From assembly GCF_003319185.1 (NCBI RefSeq), contig NZ_QOHJ01000003.1, positions 124,001 through 188,000 on the forward strand: a stretch of DNA of 64,000 nucleotides, written 5' to 3'. The position numbers were made by a program, and so were the translations under genes. This document shows, piece by piece, positions 1-7,761 of this stretch. The notes below the pieces were generated by a model. It ran no database searches. It was not told the DNA's origin and was given only the letters and a program-made list of their open reading frames with translations. Each line of letters starts with the position of its first letter. Positions within the stretch are counted from its first letter, which is position 1. Source of the stretch: Blastococcus sp. TF02A-30 (GTDB taxonomy: Bacteria; Actinomycetota; Actinomycetes; Mycobacteriales; Geodermatophilaceae).

Positions 1-493
1 CCTCGGTCCCGGTGAGCCCGACGAACCCGACCGGCAGGTCGGCGTCGAACCGGCCCAGGTACTCCCCCAGCACCTCCGGGGTGTCGGTGCCCGGATCGGT
101 CGTCACGAAGACGAGCTGCACCTGCTCGGCGATCGCCGGGTCGACGGTGCGCAGCGCGACGGCGACGTCGGCCATCGTCGTCGGGCAGACGTCGGGGCAC
201 TCGGTGTAGCCGAAGAACAGCAGCGTCGGCCGCCCGGCGGTGGCCGCCCGGAAGTCGTACGGCGCGCCCGTGGTGTCGGTGAGGGTGAACGACGGCCGCC
301 GGTAGGGCTCGGCGAGGTCGAGGCCGGCGTAGTCGTCCTGCGGCCCCTCCACGTCGGCGACGCCGCCGGAGTGGTCGTGCCCCCCGTCGGCGTCGGCGCC
401 GGAGGAGCCGCCGCAGCCGGAGAGCACCAGCCCCGCCGCGAGGGCGAGTGCGGGCAGGGCCGGGCGCAGGCGGGTGCGGTGGACTCGGCTCAC
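1..493 (-). CDS. SCO1/SenC family copper chaperone lipoprotein (3' end outside window)
   Basis: Partial gene read leftward from a GTG at 493; its C-terminus lies beyond base 1. The visible part has a basic N-terminus, a hydrophobic segment and a lipobox-like LSGC, then a thioredoxin-like domain with the copper-binding motif CPDVC (Cx3C) inside GYTECPDVCPTT. SCO proteins bind copper through these cysteines plus a later His and help metallate the CuA centre of cytochrome oxidase at the outer membrane face. The start overlaps the ycnI stop by GTGA (490-493), so it is translationally coupled to the copper operon. Family call is firm; the distal His cannot be seen. Confidence 0.9.
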   Translation of the reverse strand, partial: MSRVHRTRLRPALPALALAAGLVLSGCGGSSGADADGGHDHSGGVADVEGPQDDYAGLDLAEPYRRPSFTLTDTTGAPYDFRAATAGRPTLLFFGYTECPDVCPTTMADVAVALRTVDPAIAEQVQLVFVTTDPGTDTPEVLGEYLGRFDADLPVGFVGLTGTE

Positions 494-1215
494 GGAGCCA
501 CGGTACGACGGCGCGCGCTCCAGCCCAGGCCGAGACCGGCCAGGCCGGCGACCAGGCCGGCGATCGCCACGACCAGCGCCGCGGTGGCGGTGCGCGACCC
601 GCCGTCGTCCTCGGCGGCGGCCGGCTCGGCCTGCGCCGCTGGCGCGTCGGCCGCGGGCGCGTCGGCTGCGGCCGCGGTCAGCGACAGCACCGGCGCCGGG
701 CGCTCTGGCTCGGCCTGCCCGTCGACGGTCGGCTCGATCCAGGCCGACTCGCTACCGTCGCTGTAGGTCTGGACGGCGGGGAAGGTCAGCTGCTCGACGT
801 CCTCCGGGAAGGCGCCCCCGGACAGCGCGAACTCCTGGAACTCCCCCGGCGCGATGCCACCGCCCTCGTCGGCCCGGAACTCGACGACCGACACGTACTC
901 GGTGATCTCGCTGCCGTGCGCCTCCAGCGGCTCGTCCAGCTGCGCGGTGGTGAGGGTGACCGTCCACCCCGGCACCGGCTGCGCCCGCAGCGACGCCAGC
1001 GCCGACTCCTCGGGCACCTGGATCCGCAGCGCGACCGTGCTGGCCGTGTCGCTCTCGTTGGGCACCCGGAACGTCAGCTTCCCGTAGCCGCCGGGCGCCG
1101 CGTCGGTGCTCGACACGGTGACGTGCGCCGAGGCGATCGCCGGGGTGGCGACGACCGCCAGCACGGCCGAGGTCAGGACGACGGCGACCCGGGAGCGGGC
1201 GCGGGACGGGGACAT
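490..1215 (-). CDS. ycnI: YcnI-family copper-binding membrane-anchored protein (DUF1775)
   Basis: 241 aa. The first 30 residues form a signal peptide ending near the cleavage-like ASA-HVTVSS; mature YcnI proteins start with this His, which together with a conserved Trp binds Cu(II). A DUF1775 beta-sandwich fills about residues 30-180, followed by an Ala/Glu/Pro-rich linker and a C-terminal membrane helix (about 205-230). The ATG at 1215 is preferred over an upstream in-frame start because GAGGAG lies 6-8 nt before it and the signal peptide begins there. It is the third gene of the zf-HC2/copCD/ycnI/sco unit and overlaps sco by 4 nt. Role: extracytoplasmic copper handling. Confidence 0.9.
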   Translation of the reverse strand: MSPSRARSRVAVVLTSAVLAVVATPAIASAHVTVSSTDAAPGGYGKLTFRVPNESDTASTVALRIQVPEESALASLRAQPVPGWTVTLTTAQLDEPLEAHGSEITEYVSVVEFRADEGGGIAPGEFQEFALSGGAFPEDVEQLTFPAVQTYSDGSESAWIEPTVDGQAEPERPAPVLSLTAAAADAPAADAPAAQAEPAAAEDDGGSRTATAALVVAIAGLVAGLAGLGLGWSARRRTVAP

Positions 1216-1246
1216 GGATCTCCTCTTCGGGGGTGGACGCGCGCGG

Positions 1247-3046
1247 TCAGCGCACGGGGAACGTGGTGGACGCCGTGGTGGCGGTGAAGTCGTCGAGCCG
1301 GACGGTGACGGTGAGGGTCCAGGTGCCGGCACCGGGCACGGTCATCGGCTCGGCCGTGTAGTGGCCCGGGCCGGCGGGCGCGAGCCGCACGTCGAGCGGG
1401 CCGATCTCCTGCTGCTCCTCCGTGAGCGCGACGCGGATCTGCTCGGGCTGGGTGGCCCGCCCGTCCTCGTCGAACAGGTAGACGTGCAGCGTGTTGTCGC
1501 CGGCCCGGGCGGGGTCGACCGAGATCTGCACGGTCCCCGCCTCCCCGCCGCTGCCCTGCAGCGCGAGGACGGCGTCGACCGGCTCCGCCTGGGTGGCGCG
1601 CGCCGGTGGGGTACCGACCAGGACGGCGGAGACGACGACGATCGCCGCGCCGAGCACCGCCTCGACGACGACGGAGCGGCGCAGCGACGGCAGGTGCTCC
1701 GCGGCGTTCTCCGCCTGCACCCGGTCGCGGGTGGCCACCGGCTCCTCCACCCGCTCCTCCACCGGCCCGCCGCCGCCGGCCGCGGCGAAGGCGTGCGCGG
1801 TCACCCGACTGCGGTTGCCCGCGCGCGGCCGGCGCACGCCGAGCCGCTGCTGCACCCACACCCGCGAGATCCCGGCGGCGCCCAGCACCACGAGGAAGAA
1901 GGTCAGCTTGGCCATGAGCAGCCGGCCGTAGACGGTGTCCACCAGCCCGGTCGGCGAGCCGACCTCGCGCACCGACTGGACGATCCCGCTCACCACCAGC
2001 GCGGAGACCGCGGCGAAGCCGACGCGGGAGAAGCGCGGCAGCACCTCGGCGAGCCGCTCCGGCGGGGCGTCCCAGCGCAGGACGGTGGTGAGCAGGCCCG
2101 CCAGGCCGCCCAGCCAGACCGCCATGGCCGCGACGTGCACGGTGGTGACCGCGACGGCGAGGACCGGCCACGAACCGGCGACCGGGTGGCCGGTGGCGGC
2201 GGTGGCCACGACCAGCCCCAGCGCGAACACGCCGGCGGCGGCGAGCTCCGGGGTCTCCGGCGGACCGCCGCGCCGCCAGACCGGCCGCAGCGCCGCGGCC
2301 AGCGCCAGCGCGAGGACCGCCCGGGCCAGCAGCGCCCACCCGGCCGACGACGACGCCGTGGCCCGCAGCAGGTCCGGGTCGAGCAGCGTGCCGAACCCGG
2401 TACCGGCGGCGTAGGGCCCCTGGAGCAGGAACGACAGCACCGCGGCCGCGGCCACGGCGACGGCGCCCCACGAGGCCATCCGGCGCAGCCGCGGCGAGGA
2501 CCAGCCGCTGCGCAGGCACAGCACCACCAGCGCCGGCACCCCCACGGCGAGGGCGATGCCGCCGAACCCGACCGCGCGGGAGAGCTGCTGGGCGCCGTCG
2601 ACCAGCCGGTCGCTGCCCCCGTCGAGCGCCTCGGCGGAGGCGGCCACCAGCTCGGCGTCGCCGACCGCGAAGGAGAAGGCCCCCTGGATCGGGTGCGAGT
2701 CGGCCGAGACGACGCGGTAGGTGACCAGGTAGCCGCCCTCGGGCAGGTCCGCCTCGAGCGGCACGGTGAGCACGTGCCCGTCCACGGCGGCCTCGCCGGT
2801 GTCGACCCGGCCGCCGTCGGCGTCCAGCACCCGCGCGTAGCCGGCGCCCAGCGAGACCCCCTCGCTGAACTCGAGCGCGACCTCCTCGGGTGCGCTGTCG
2901 AGCCGGGCGCCCTCCCCCGGCTCGGTGGAGACGAGCGTCGCGTGCGCCGCCGCCGGCCCGGCCGTCACGACGCCGGCGCCCAGCCAGGCGGCCAGCAGGA
3001 GGAGCAGCAGCAGCACCGCGGGCCGGCGCCGGGTGGACGCGCTCAC
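1247..3046 (-). CDS. CopC-CopD fusion copper transport protein with C-terminal YtkA/FixH-like domain
   Basis: 599 aa. A signal peptide ends at AAAHATLV, placing a His at the mature N-terminus as in CopC. The CopC beta-barrel (about 30-125) carries the second ligand region SADSHPIQG. CopD (about 150-440) follows with eight or so membrane helices. A soluble C-terminal beta-sandwich (about 470-599), preceded by one more helix, resembles YtkA/FixH-type domains. CopC binds periplasmic-side Cu(II) and CopD is thought to import copper. The GTG at 3046 overlaps the anti-sigma stop by GTGA (3043-3046). The three-domain architecture is usual in actinobacteria. Confidence 0.9.
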   Translation of the reverse strand: MSASTRRRPAVLLLLLLLAAWLGAGVVTAGPAAAHATLVSTEPGEGARLDSAPEEVALEFSEGVSLGAGYARVLDADGGRVDTGEAAVDGHVLTVPLEADLPEGGYLVTYRVVSADSHPIQGAFSFAVGDAELVAASAEALDGGSDRLVDGAQQLSRAVGFGGIALAVGVPALVVLCLRSGWSSPRLRRMASWGAVAVAAAAVLSFLLQGPYAAGTGFGTLLDPDLLRATASSSAGWALLARAVLALALAAALRPVWRRGGPPETPELAAAGVFALGLVVATAATGHPVAGSWPVLAVAVTTVHVAAMAVWLGGLAGLLTTVLRWDAPPERLAEVLPRFSRVGFAAVSALVVSGIVQSVREVGSPTGLVDTVYGRLLMAKLTFFLVVLGAAGISRVWVQQRLGVRRPRAGNRSRVTAHAFAAAGGGGPVEERVEEPVATRDRVQAENAAEHLPSLRRSVVVEAVLGAAIVVVSAVLVGTPPARATQAEPVDAVLALQGSGGEAGTVQISVDPARAGDNTLHVYLFDEDGRATQPEQIRVALTEEQQEIGPLDVRLAPAGPGHYTAEPMTVPGAGTWTLTVTVRLDDFTATTASTTFPVR

Positions 3047-3687
3047 GCGGCGACCCGCCGTCGCACCGCGGCCGGCCGGAACCGGCGCCGGTGCGCCCGC
3101 CACCACACCCCGCCGACCAGCACGACGCCGAGGACGAGCAGCCCGTGGGCCACCGCGCGGTCGGCGTGCACGTGCCCGGCCCCCAGGTCGGCGAGGGTCA
3201 CGGGCACCAGCAGCGCCGTGAAGGAGACGAGGAAGGGCAGCGCGCCGGCCGCCAGCCGGGGCGCGGCCGCGACGGCGAGGAAGGCGGCCGCGACGCCGAT
3301 GTTCCAGGCGCCGGTCTCGTGCGCCATGTGCACCGGCGCGCTCATCGACCCGGGGCCGGTGACGAGGACCGGCCAGGCCAGCCCGGCCTGCGCGGCGCCG
3401 ACGGCGAGCAGGGCCAGCCGCAGCGCCGTCGTCACCAGCCTCCGGCGGGCGGCGGCCGCGACACCGGGCAGCTCGCGGGGCAGCGCGGCCAGCACCGCCC
3501 CGGTGAGGTCGGGCACGGGGCCGGCCGGCGCCAGCCGCACCCGCCGGGTGGCGACCGCGGCCTGCTCCGCCCAGCGGGCGCACGCGGCGCAGCTGCCGAG
3601 GTGCTCGTCGAGCGCGCGGTCGGGCATCCCGAGGGGCTCGCCGTCGAGACGCGCGGACACCGCCTCGCGGAAGGAGTGGCACGGCAT
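3043..3687 (-). CDS. zf-HC2 membrane anti-sigma factor with His/Met-bearing transmembrane domain
   Basis: 214 aa, first gene of the copper operon and divergent from an ECF sigma gene. The N-terminus has the zinc-binding anti-sigma signature: C3, then H29xxxC33xxC36 (EHLGSCAACARW). About four or five membrane helices follow (residues 85-200). Loops between them carry SMSAPVHMAHETG and GAGHVHADRAVAHG, unusually rich in His and Met for a short region. The ATG at 3687 is chosen because the ZAS domain begins there; longer in-frame extensions are low-complexity. Inference: it holds the divergent sigma factor at the membrane and may itself sense copper. The zinc domain is clear; the sensing role is not proven. 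Confidence 0.85.
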   Translation of the reverse strand: MPCHSFREAVSARLDGEPLGMPDRALDEHLGSCAACARWAEQAAVATRRVRLAPAGPVPDLTGAVLAALPRELPGVAAAARRRLVTTALRLALLAVGAAQAGLAWPVLVTGPGSMSAPVHMAHETGAWNIGVAAAFLAVAAAPRLAAGALPFLVSFTALLVPVTLADLGAGHVHADRAVAHGLLVLGVVLVGGVWWRAHRRRFRPAAVRRRVAA

Positions 3688-3790
3688 GCCCTCTAGGTCG
3701 TCGGCGAGGGCCCGGGAGTTCCCGAGGCGTGCGTCACACGACCCGGGGCGCCTCGACCGGCCTCGGCCCGGAACAGGGAGGATGGTGTCC
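3688..3790. promoter_or_regulatory. Divergent control region between copper operon and ECF sigma gene
   Basis: About 100 nt between the anti-sigma ATG (3687, minus) and the sigma GTG (3791, plus). GGGAGG at 3776-3781 is the sigma-gene ribosome binding site. On the minus strand GGGAAC (3724-3719) is a possible ECF -35 element for the copper operon, with CGAC-type sequence further downstream; the fit to the mycobacterial SigC consensus is loose. No strong housekeeping promoter is evident. Confidence 0.35.
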
Positions 3791-4351
3791 GTGGACGATC
3801 TCGCGGACCTGGCCGCCGACGCGGCGGGCGGCGATCCGCTGGCGGCGGCGGCGCTGGTGCGCGCGACCCAGTCCGACGTCTGGAGGCTGTGCGCCGCCCT
3901 CGGTGATCCCGGCACGGCCGAGGACCTGGTCCAGGAGACCTACCTGCGCGCCTTCGCCGCGCTGCACCGGTTCGAGGGCCGCTCCTCGCTGCGCACCTGG
4001 CTGCTGGCGGTCGCCCGCCGGGTGTGCGCCGACGCGGTCCGCAGCCGTCGCCGGCGGCGGCTCACGCTCGTCCGCGAGGACGCCGACCTCGAGGCGCTGG
4101 CGACGGTCGGGAACGACCCCGTCGCCGAGGGGACGGCGGTGGCCGACCTGCTCGCCCGGCTGGCACCGGACCGCCGGGAGGCCTTCGCCCTGACCCAGCT
4201 GCTCGGCCTCTCCTACGCCGAGGCCGCCGAGGTGGCCGGCTGCCCGGTCGGCACCATCCGCTCGCGCGTCGCGCGGGCCCGGGCCGACCTCGTGGCCTCC
4301 CTCGGCGGGGTGAACGAGCCCGCCGCGGAGGGCGACGCCGCTCACAGGTGA
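3791..4351 (+). CDS. ECF RNA polymerase sigma factor, SigC-like
   Basis: 186 aa. Sigma region 2 spans about 25-95 (AEDLVQETYLRAFAALHRF, then SSLRTWLLAVARRVCADAVR) and region 4 about 120-175 (AEAAEVAGCPVGTIRSRVARAR). The region 2 text (RATQSDVWRLCAALGD, TAEDLVQETYLRA) closely recalls mycobacterial SigC, which is linked to copper acquisition. The GTG at 3791 is chosen because GGGAGG sits 9 nt upstream; an ATG at 3782 would abut that site. Divergent from its probable anti-sigma factor and the copper operon. No SnoaL-like C-terminal extension, so it is not an ECF41-type factor. Confidence 0.88.
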   Translation: MDDLADLAADAAGGDPLAAAALVRATQSDVWRLCAALGDPGTAEDLVQETYLRAFAALHRFEGRSSLRTWLLAVARRVCADAVRSRRRRRLTLVREDADLEALATVGNDPVAEGTAVADLLARLAPDRREAFALTQLLGLSYAEAAEVAGCPVGTIRSRVARARADLVASLGGVNEPAAEGDAAHR

Positions 4352-4375
4352 CGCCCCGGTGAACCAGGGGTGACC
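4343..4375 (-). promoter_or_regulatory. PHO-box-like direct repeat (three 11-nt units)
   Basis: Read on the minus strand, three consecutive 11-nt units occur: GGTCACCCCTG (4375-4365), GTTCACCGGGG (4364-4354) and CGTCACCTGTG (4353-4343). This matches the actinobacterial PhoP box (11-nt direct repeats built on GTTCACC). It overlaps the sigma gene stop codon and ends just before a TAAGCT -10 candidate at 4387-4392, so a bound regulator would cover the -35 region of the phosphate genes. The repeat is seen directly; PhoP binding is inferred. Confidence 0.6.
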
Positions 4376-4459
4376 GGCAGGGGATCTAAGCTGCCCGACG
4401 GTCGTGCGTCCGCCCCGGAGCGGCGACGGCCGCACCGACCCCCGAGACGGAGCCCCCGC

Positions 4460-5077
4460 GTGCCCTTCAGCCTGTCGCCCAAGGACTCGAGCTTCTACCC
4501 CATGTTCACCGCCTCCGCGGAGAACCTGGTGGCCGCGACCGAGGTCCTGGGCGAGTTCGTCCACGACCACGCGCGGCGGGCGGAGCTGGCCGTCCAGCTC
4601 CGCGACCTGGAGCACGCCGGCGACCAGTCGACGCACGCGATCTTCCGCGCGCTCAACACCAGCTTCGTCACGCCGTTCGACCGGGACGACATCTACAACC
4701 TGGCGAGCTACCTCGACGACGTGATGGACGCGATCGAGGCGGCCGCCGACCTCGTCGTCCTCACCGGTCTCGGCACGCTGCCGGCGGAGATGAGCCAGCA
4801 GGTCTCGCTGCTCCAGCGCTGCGCGCAGACCACCGCCGAGGCGATGCCGCGGCTGCGCACGATGAAGGACCTCTCCGACTACTGGATCGAGGTCAACCGC
4901 CTGGAGAACGAGGCGGACAAGCTCTACCGCCGGCTGCTCTCCCGGCTCTACAGCGGCGAGTTCGACGCCCTGGAGATCCTCAAGCTGAAGGAGGTCGCCG
5001 ACCAGCTGGAGGAGGCGGCCGACCACTTCGAGCACGTCGCCAACGTGGTCGAGACGATCGCCGTCAAGGAGTCCTGA
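4460..5077 (+). CDS. PhoU-like DUF47 phosphate transport regulator
   Basis: 205 aa, all-helical, without membrane segments or signal peptide. It matches the DUF47/PhoU_div family: FVHDHARRAELAVQLRDLEHAGDQSTHAIFRALN at about 35-70 and EVADQLEEAADHFEHVANVVETIAVKES at the C-terminus, with the acidic ExxxD metal-binding clusters. These proteins pair with Pit transporters and modulate low-affinity phosphate uptake. It starts at GTG 4460 about 60 nt after a plausible promoter and lies 6 nt upstream of the pit gene, so the two form one operon. Confidence 0.92.
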   Translation: MPFSLSPKDSSFYPMFTASAENLVAATEVLGEFVHDHARRAELAVQLRDLEHAGDQSTHAIFRALNTSFVTPFDRDDIYNLASYLDDVMDAIEAAADLVVLTGLGTLPAEMSQQVSLLQRCAQTTAEAMPRLRTMKDLSDYWIEVNRLENEADKLYRRLLSRLYSGEFDALEILKLKEVADQLEEAADHFEHVANVVETIAVKES

Positions 5078-5083
5078 CTCCGC

Positions 5084-6085
5084 ATGGAAGCGGCCTTCCT
5101 GGCGCTGCTGGTCATCATCCTGGTGGCGCTGGCGTTCGACTACACCAACGGCTTCCACGACGCGGCCAACGCCATCGCCGTCGCCGTCTCCACCAAGGCG
5201 CTCACCCCCCGGGTCGCGCTGGCCCTGGCCGCGATCATGAACCTGATCGGCGCCCTCCTCTCGACGGAGGTGGCCAAGACCGTGGGGGCGGGGATCATCG
5301 ACCCGCCCGAGGGCACCGAGGGGCTGGAGATCGTCTTCGCGGCCCTCGTCGGGGCCATCGCCTGGAACCTGATCACCTGGTGGTTCGGGCTGCCGTCGTC
5401 GTCCTCGCACGCGCTGATCGGCGGCCTGGTCGGCGCCGCGCTGGCCGCCGCGCACTCCGTGCAGTGGATGGGGATCCTCGACAAGGTCGTCATCCCCATG
5501 GTGGTCTCGCCGCTGGTCGGCTTCGGCCTGGGCTACCTGTTCATGCTGGCGCTGCTCTGGACCTTCCGGCGGGCCAACGCGCACCGGGCCAACCGCAACT
5601 TCCGGTACGCGCAGATCGTCAGCTCGGCGACGATGGCGCTGGGCCACGGCATGCAGGACGCGCAGAAGACCATGGGCATCATCACGCTGGCCCTGTTCAC
5701 CGCCGGCGAGATCGACACCTTCGAGGTGCCCTTCTGGGTGGTGCTGGCCGCGGCGGGCGCGATCAGCGCCGGCACCTACGCCGGCGGCTTCCGCATCATG
5801 CGGACCCTGGGCCGGGGGATCATCCAGCTCACGCCGGTCGGCGGCTTCGCCGCCCAGACCGTGGCCTCCAGCGTCATGGTGACGACGGCGACGGTGTTCG
5901 CCGTCCCGGTGTCCACGACGCACATCACCACGACCTCGATCATGGGCGTCGGCTCCACGCGGCGGCTGTCCGCCGTCCGCTGGGGCGTCGCGGGCAACAT
6001 CGTCGTCGCGTGGATCGTGACCCTGCCGGCCGCGGCCGGCGTGGCGGCGATCGCGTACTTCCTCACCGACCTCGTCGTCGGCTAG
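5084..6085 (+). CDS. pit: Inorganic phosphate transporter, Pit family
   Basis: 333 aa integral membrane protein with about ten helices. Diagnostic Pit repeats are present: the N-terminal FDYTNGFHDAANAIA (about 18-32) and the C-terminal equivalent around GHGMQDAQKTMGIITLAL (about 188-205), plus STTHITTTSIMGVG. Pit proteins take up metal-phosphate complexes by proton symport. It is the second gene of the DUF47-pit operon behind the PHO-box candidate. Length and motif content are complete. Confidence 0.95.
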   Translation: MEAAFLALLVIILVALAFDYTNGFHDAANAIAVAVSTKALTPRVALALAAIMNLIGALLSTEVAKTVGAGIIDPPEGTEGLEIVFAALVGAIAWNLITWWFGLPSSSSHALIGGLVGAALAAAHSVQWMGILDKVVIPMVVSPLVGFGLGYLFMLALLWTFRRANAHRANRNFRYAQIVSSATMALGHGMQDAQKTMGIITLALFTAGEIDTFEVPFWVVLAAAGAISAGTYAGGFRIMRTLGRGIIQLTPVGGFAAQTVASSVMVTTATVFAVPVSTTHITTTSIMGVGSTRRLSAVRWGVAGNIVVAWIVTLPAAAGVAAIAYFLTDLVVG

Positions 6086-6095
6086 GAACGACCCC

Positions 6096-7535
6096 GTGAC
6101 CGGCGCCGGGGACCCTGCGCCGTCCAGCCTCGCCCTGGGCACCCCCGGTGGGCGCTGGCTGCTCACCGCTGCGGTGCTGGCGTCGGGCATGGCGTTCCTC
6201 GACGGCACCGCCGTCCAGGTCGCGCTGCCCGCGCTCGGCCGCGACCTGGACGCCTCGCTGCAGGACCTCCAGTGGGTCGTCAACGGCTACACGCTGCCGC
6301 TGGCCGCGCTGATCCTGCTGGGCGGCTCCCTGGGCGACCGGTACGGACGGCGCCGGGTCTTCCTCCTGGGGGTGATCTGGTTCGCCGCGGCGTCGCTGCT
6401 GTGCGGGCTGGCCCAGACGCCCGGCCAGCTGATCGCGGCCCGCGCGCTGCAGGGCGTGGGCGGGGCCCTGCTCACCCCCGGCAGCCTGGCGCTGATCCAG
6501 GCCTCGTTCCGCCCGACGGACCGCGCCACGGCGATCGGGGTGTGGTCCTCCCTCTCGGGCGTCGCGGGACTGGTCGGCCCGTTCGTCGGGGGCGCGCTCA
6601 TCGACCTGGTCAGCTGGCGGCTGGTCTTCCTGCTCAACGTCCCGGTCGCGGTGGTCGTCGTCGCGGTGGCCGGCCGGCACGTGCCCGAGAGCCGCGATCC
6701 CCGGGCGCACGGCCGCTTCGACGTCCGCGGCGCCGTGCTGGGCGCGGTCGCCCTCGGTGCGCTCACCTACGCGCTCATCACCGCCGGCGAGGGGGGCGGG
6801 GCCGCCGTCGTGGCCGCCACCGCCGTCGCGGGGGTCACGGCGGTCTGGTTCGTCGTGCACGAGCGCCGGGTGCCGGACCCGATGCTGCCGCCGTCGCTGT
6901 TCGGCGAGCGGCAGTTCACCGGCGCCAACCTCTCGACCTTCGCCGTGTACGGGGCGCTGGGGGGCAGCTCCCTGTTCCTCGTCCTCCAGCTGCAGGGGTC
7001 GCTCGGGTACGGCGCCACCGAGGCGGGCGCGGCGACGCTGCCCACCATCCTGCTGATCACGCTGCTCTCCCCGCGGGCCGGCGCGCTCTCCCAGCGCATC
7101 GGACCGCGGATCCCCATGACGGCCGGTCCGCTCACGGTGGCGGTGGGCACGGTGCTGCTGGCCGGCGTGGACGGGAGCGCCCCCTACTGGGTCGAGATCC
7201 TGCCCGGCACGGTGCTGCAGGGGCTCGGCATGGCGCTCACCGTCGCGCCGCTCACGGCCACGGTGCTCGGCGCCGCCCCCGACACCCAGGCCGGCATCGC
7301 CAGCGGCGTCAACAACGCCGTCGCCCGGGCGGCGCAGCTGCTCGCCGTCGCCGCCCTGCCGGTGGCGGTGGGCCTCTCCGGCGACGACTACGCCCGGCCG
7401 GACGTGCTCACCGACGGCTTCCGCCTGGCCATGCTGGCGTGCGCCGCGCTGTTCGCCCTCGGCGGCGCGATCGCCTGGGCGACCATCCGCCGCGACGCCC
7501 TGCCGGGCGTCCCACGGAGTGGACCGGCGCATTGA
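6096..7535 (+). CDS. MFS drug-efflux transporter, DHA2 (14-TM) family
   Basis: 479 aa with about 14 hydrophobic helices. Family marks are DGTAVQVALPALGRDL in TM1, the antiporter-type loop GGSLGDRYGRRRVFLLG (about 80-95) and LQGVGGALLTPGSLALI. These pumps export drugs or metabolites by proton antiport. GTG 6096 follows the pit stop by 10 nt, so it could be co-transcribed with the phosphate genes, though no functional link is known. The substrate cannot be told from sequence. Confidence 0.9.
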   Translation: MTGAGDPAPSSLALGTPGGRWLLTAAVLASGMAFLDGTAVQVALPALGRDLDASLQDLQWVVNGYTLPLAALILLGGSLGDRYGRRRVFLLGVIWFAAASLLCGLAQTPGQLIAARALQGVGGALLTPGSLALIQASFRPTDRATAIGVWSSLSGVAGLVGPFVGGALIDLVSWRLVFLLNVPVAVVVVAVAGRHVPESRDPRAHGRFDVRGAVLGAVALGALTYALITAGEGGGAAVVAATAVAGVTAVWFVVHERRVPDPMLPPSLFGERQFTGANLSTFAVYGALGGSSLFLVLQLQGSLGYGATEAGAATLPTILLITLLSPRAGALSQRIGPRIPMTAGPLTVAVGTVLLAGVDGSAPYWVEILPGTVLQGLGMALTVAPLTATVLGAAPDTQAGIASGVNNAVARAAQLLAVAALPVAVGLSGDDYARPDVLTDGFRLAMLACAALFALGGAIAWATIRRDALPGVPRSGPAH

Positions 7536-7562
7536 CGCATAAGTGCATCGATCTGGTAGACA
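7532..7562 (+). promoter_or_regulatory. Promoter for leaderless leader peptide and TSUP gene
   Basis: TTGACG (7532-7537) and TAGACA (7557-7562) lie 19 nt apart. The -10 element ends 7 nt before the GTG at 7570, so transcription would start on or next to that codon, giving a leaderless mRNA. The -35 overlaps the stop codon of the upstream MFS gene. The spacer is slightly long. Confidence 0.5.
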
Positions 7563-7569
7563 TGTCGGC

Positions 7570-7656
7570 GTGACGCGCCCGACGACCCCGCTCCTCGTGA
7601 GCCGGCTGCACGTCGATCTGCTGCGCGTCTGCACCGCGGTCTGTCGACTCCGCTGA
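7570..7656 (+). CDS. Cysteine-type regulatory leader peptide (28 aa)
   Basis: A 28-codon ORF from GTG 7570 to TGA 7656, coding a peptide with the core SRLHVDLLRVCTAVCR. This fits the small actinobacterial leader-peptide family with R-x-H-[IV]-D-L-x-R-V followed by Cys, found ahead of sulfur uptake and assimilation genes; in mycobacteria related leaderless ORFs attenuate downstream genes according to cysteine supply. Here Cys codons 21 and 25 lie near the end, before a 13-bp inverted repeat and a TSUP permease gene. The reading frame and motif are seen directly; cysteine control is inferred from the family. Confidence 0.8.
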   Translation: MTRPTTPLLVSRLHVDLLRVCTAVCRLR

Positions 7657-7674
7657 CCCCCCGCGCCGCCCTGC

Positions 7675-7733
7675 CGCGGGCGCGCGCTCGTCTCTCCTCC
7701 CCTTTCTCCGCGGGCCCCTCGCGCGCGCCCGCG
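7675..7733 (+). promoter_or_regulatory. Inverted repeat between leader peptide and TSUP gene (candidate attenuator)
   Basis: A perfect 13-bp inverted repeat, arms 7675-7687 (CGCGGGCGCGCGC) and 7721-7733, encloses a 33-nt pyrimidine-rich loop. It begins 18 nt after the leader-peptide stop and ends about 28 nt before the TSUP start codon. No U-run follows, so intrinsic termination is not obvious; Rho-dependent or translational control would fit better. Stem observed, role inferred. Confidence 0.55.
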
Positions 7734-7761
7734 TCCTCCCTGAGACCCGGAGTCAGATCTC

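Noticed and set aside
1106-4351. A 1081-codon plus-strand frame across the copper operon, and similar long frames at 3734-6283, 6063-7829, 16371-19274 and 16412-19498
   Set aside because: They are antisense or out-of-frame shadows made of low-complexity Arg/Gly/Ala/Asp text in GC-rich DNA; the true genes on the other frame have clear domains. Only the last 186 codons of the first are real (sigma factor).
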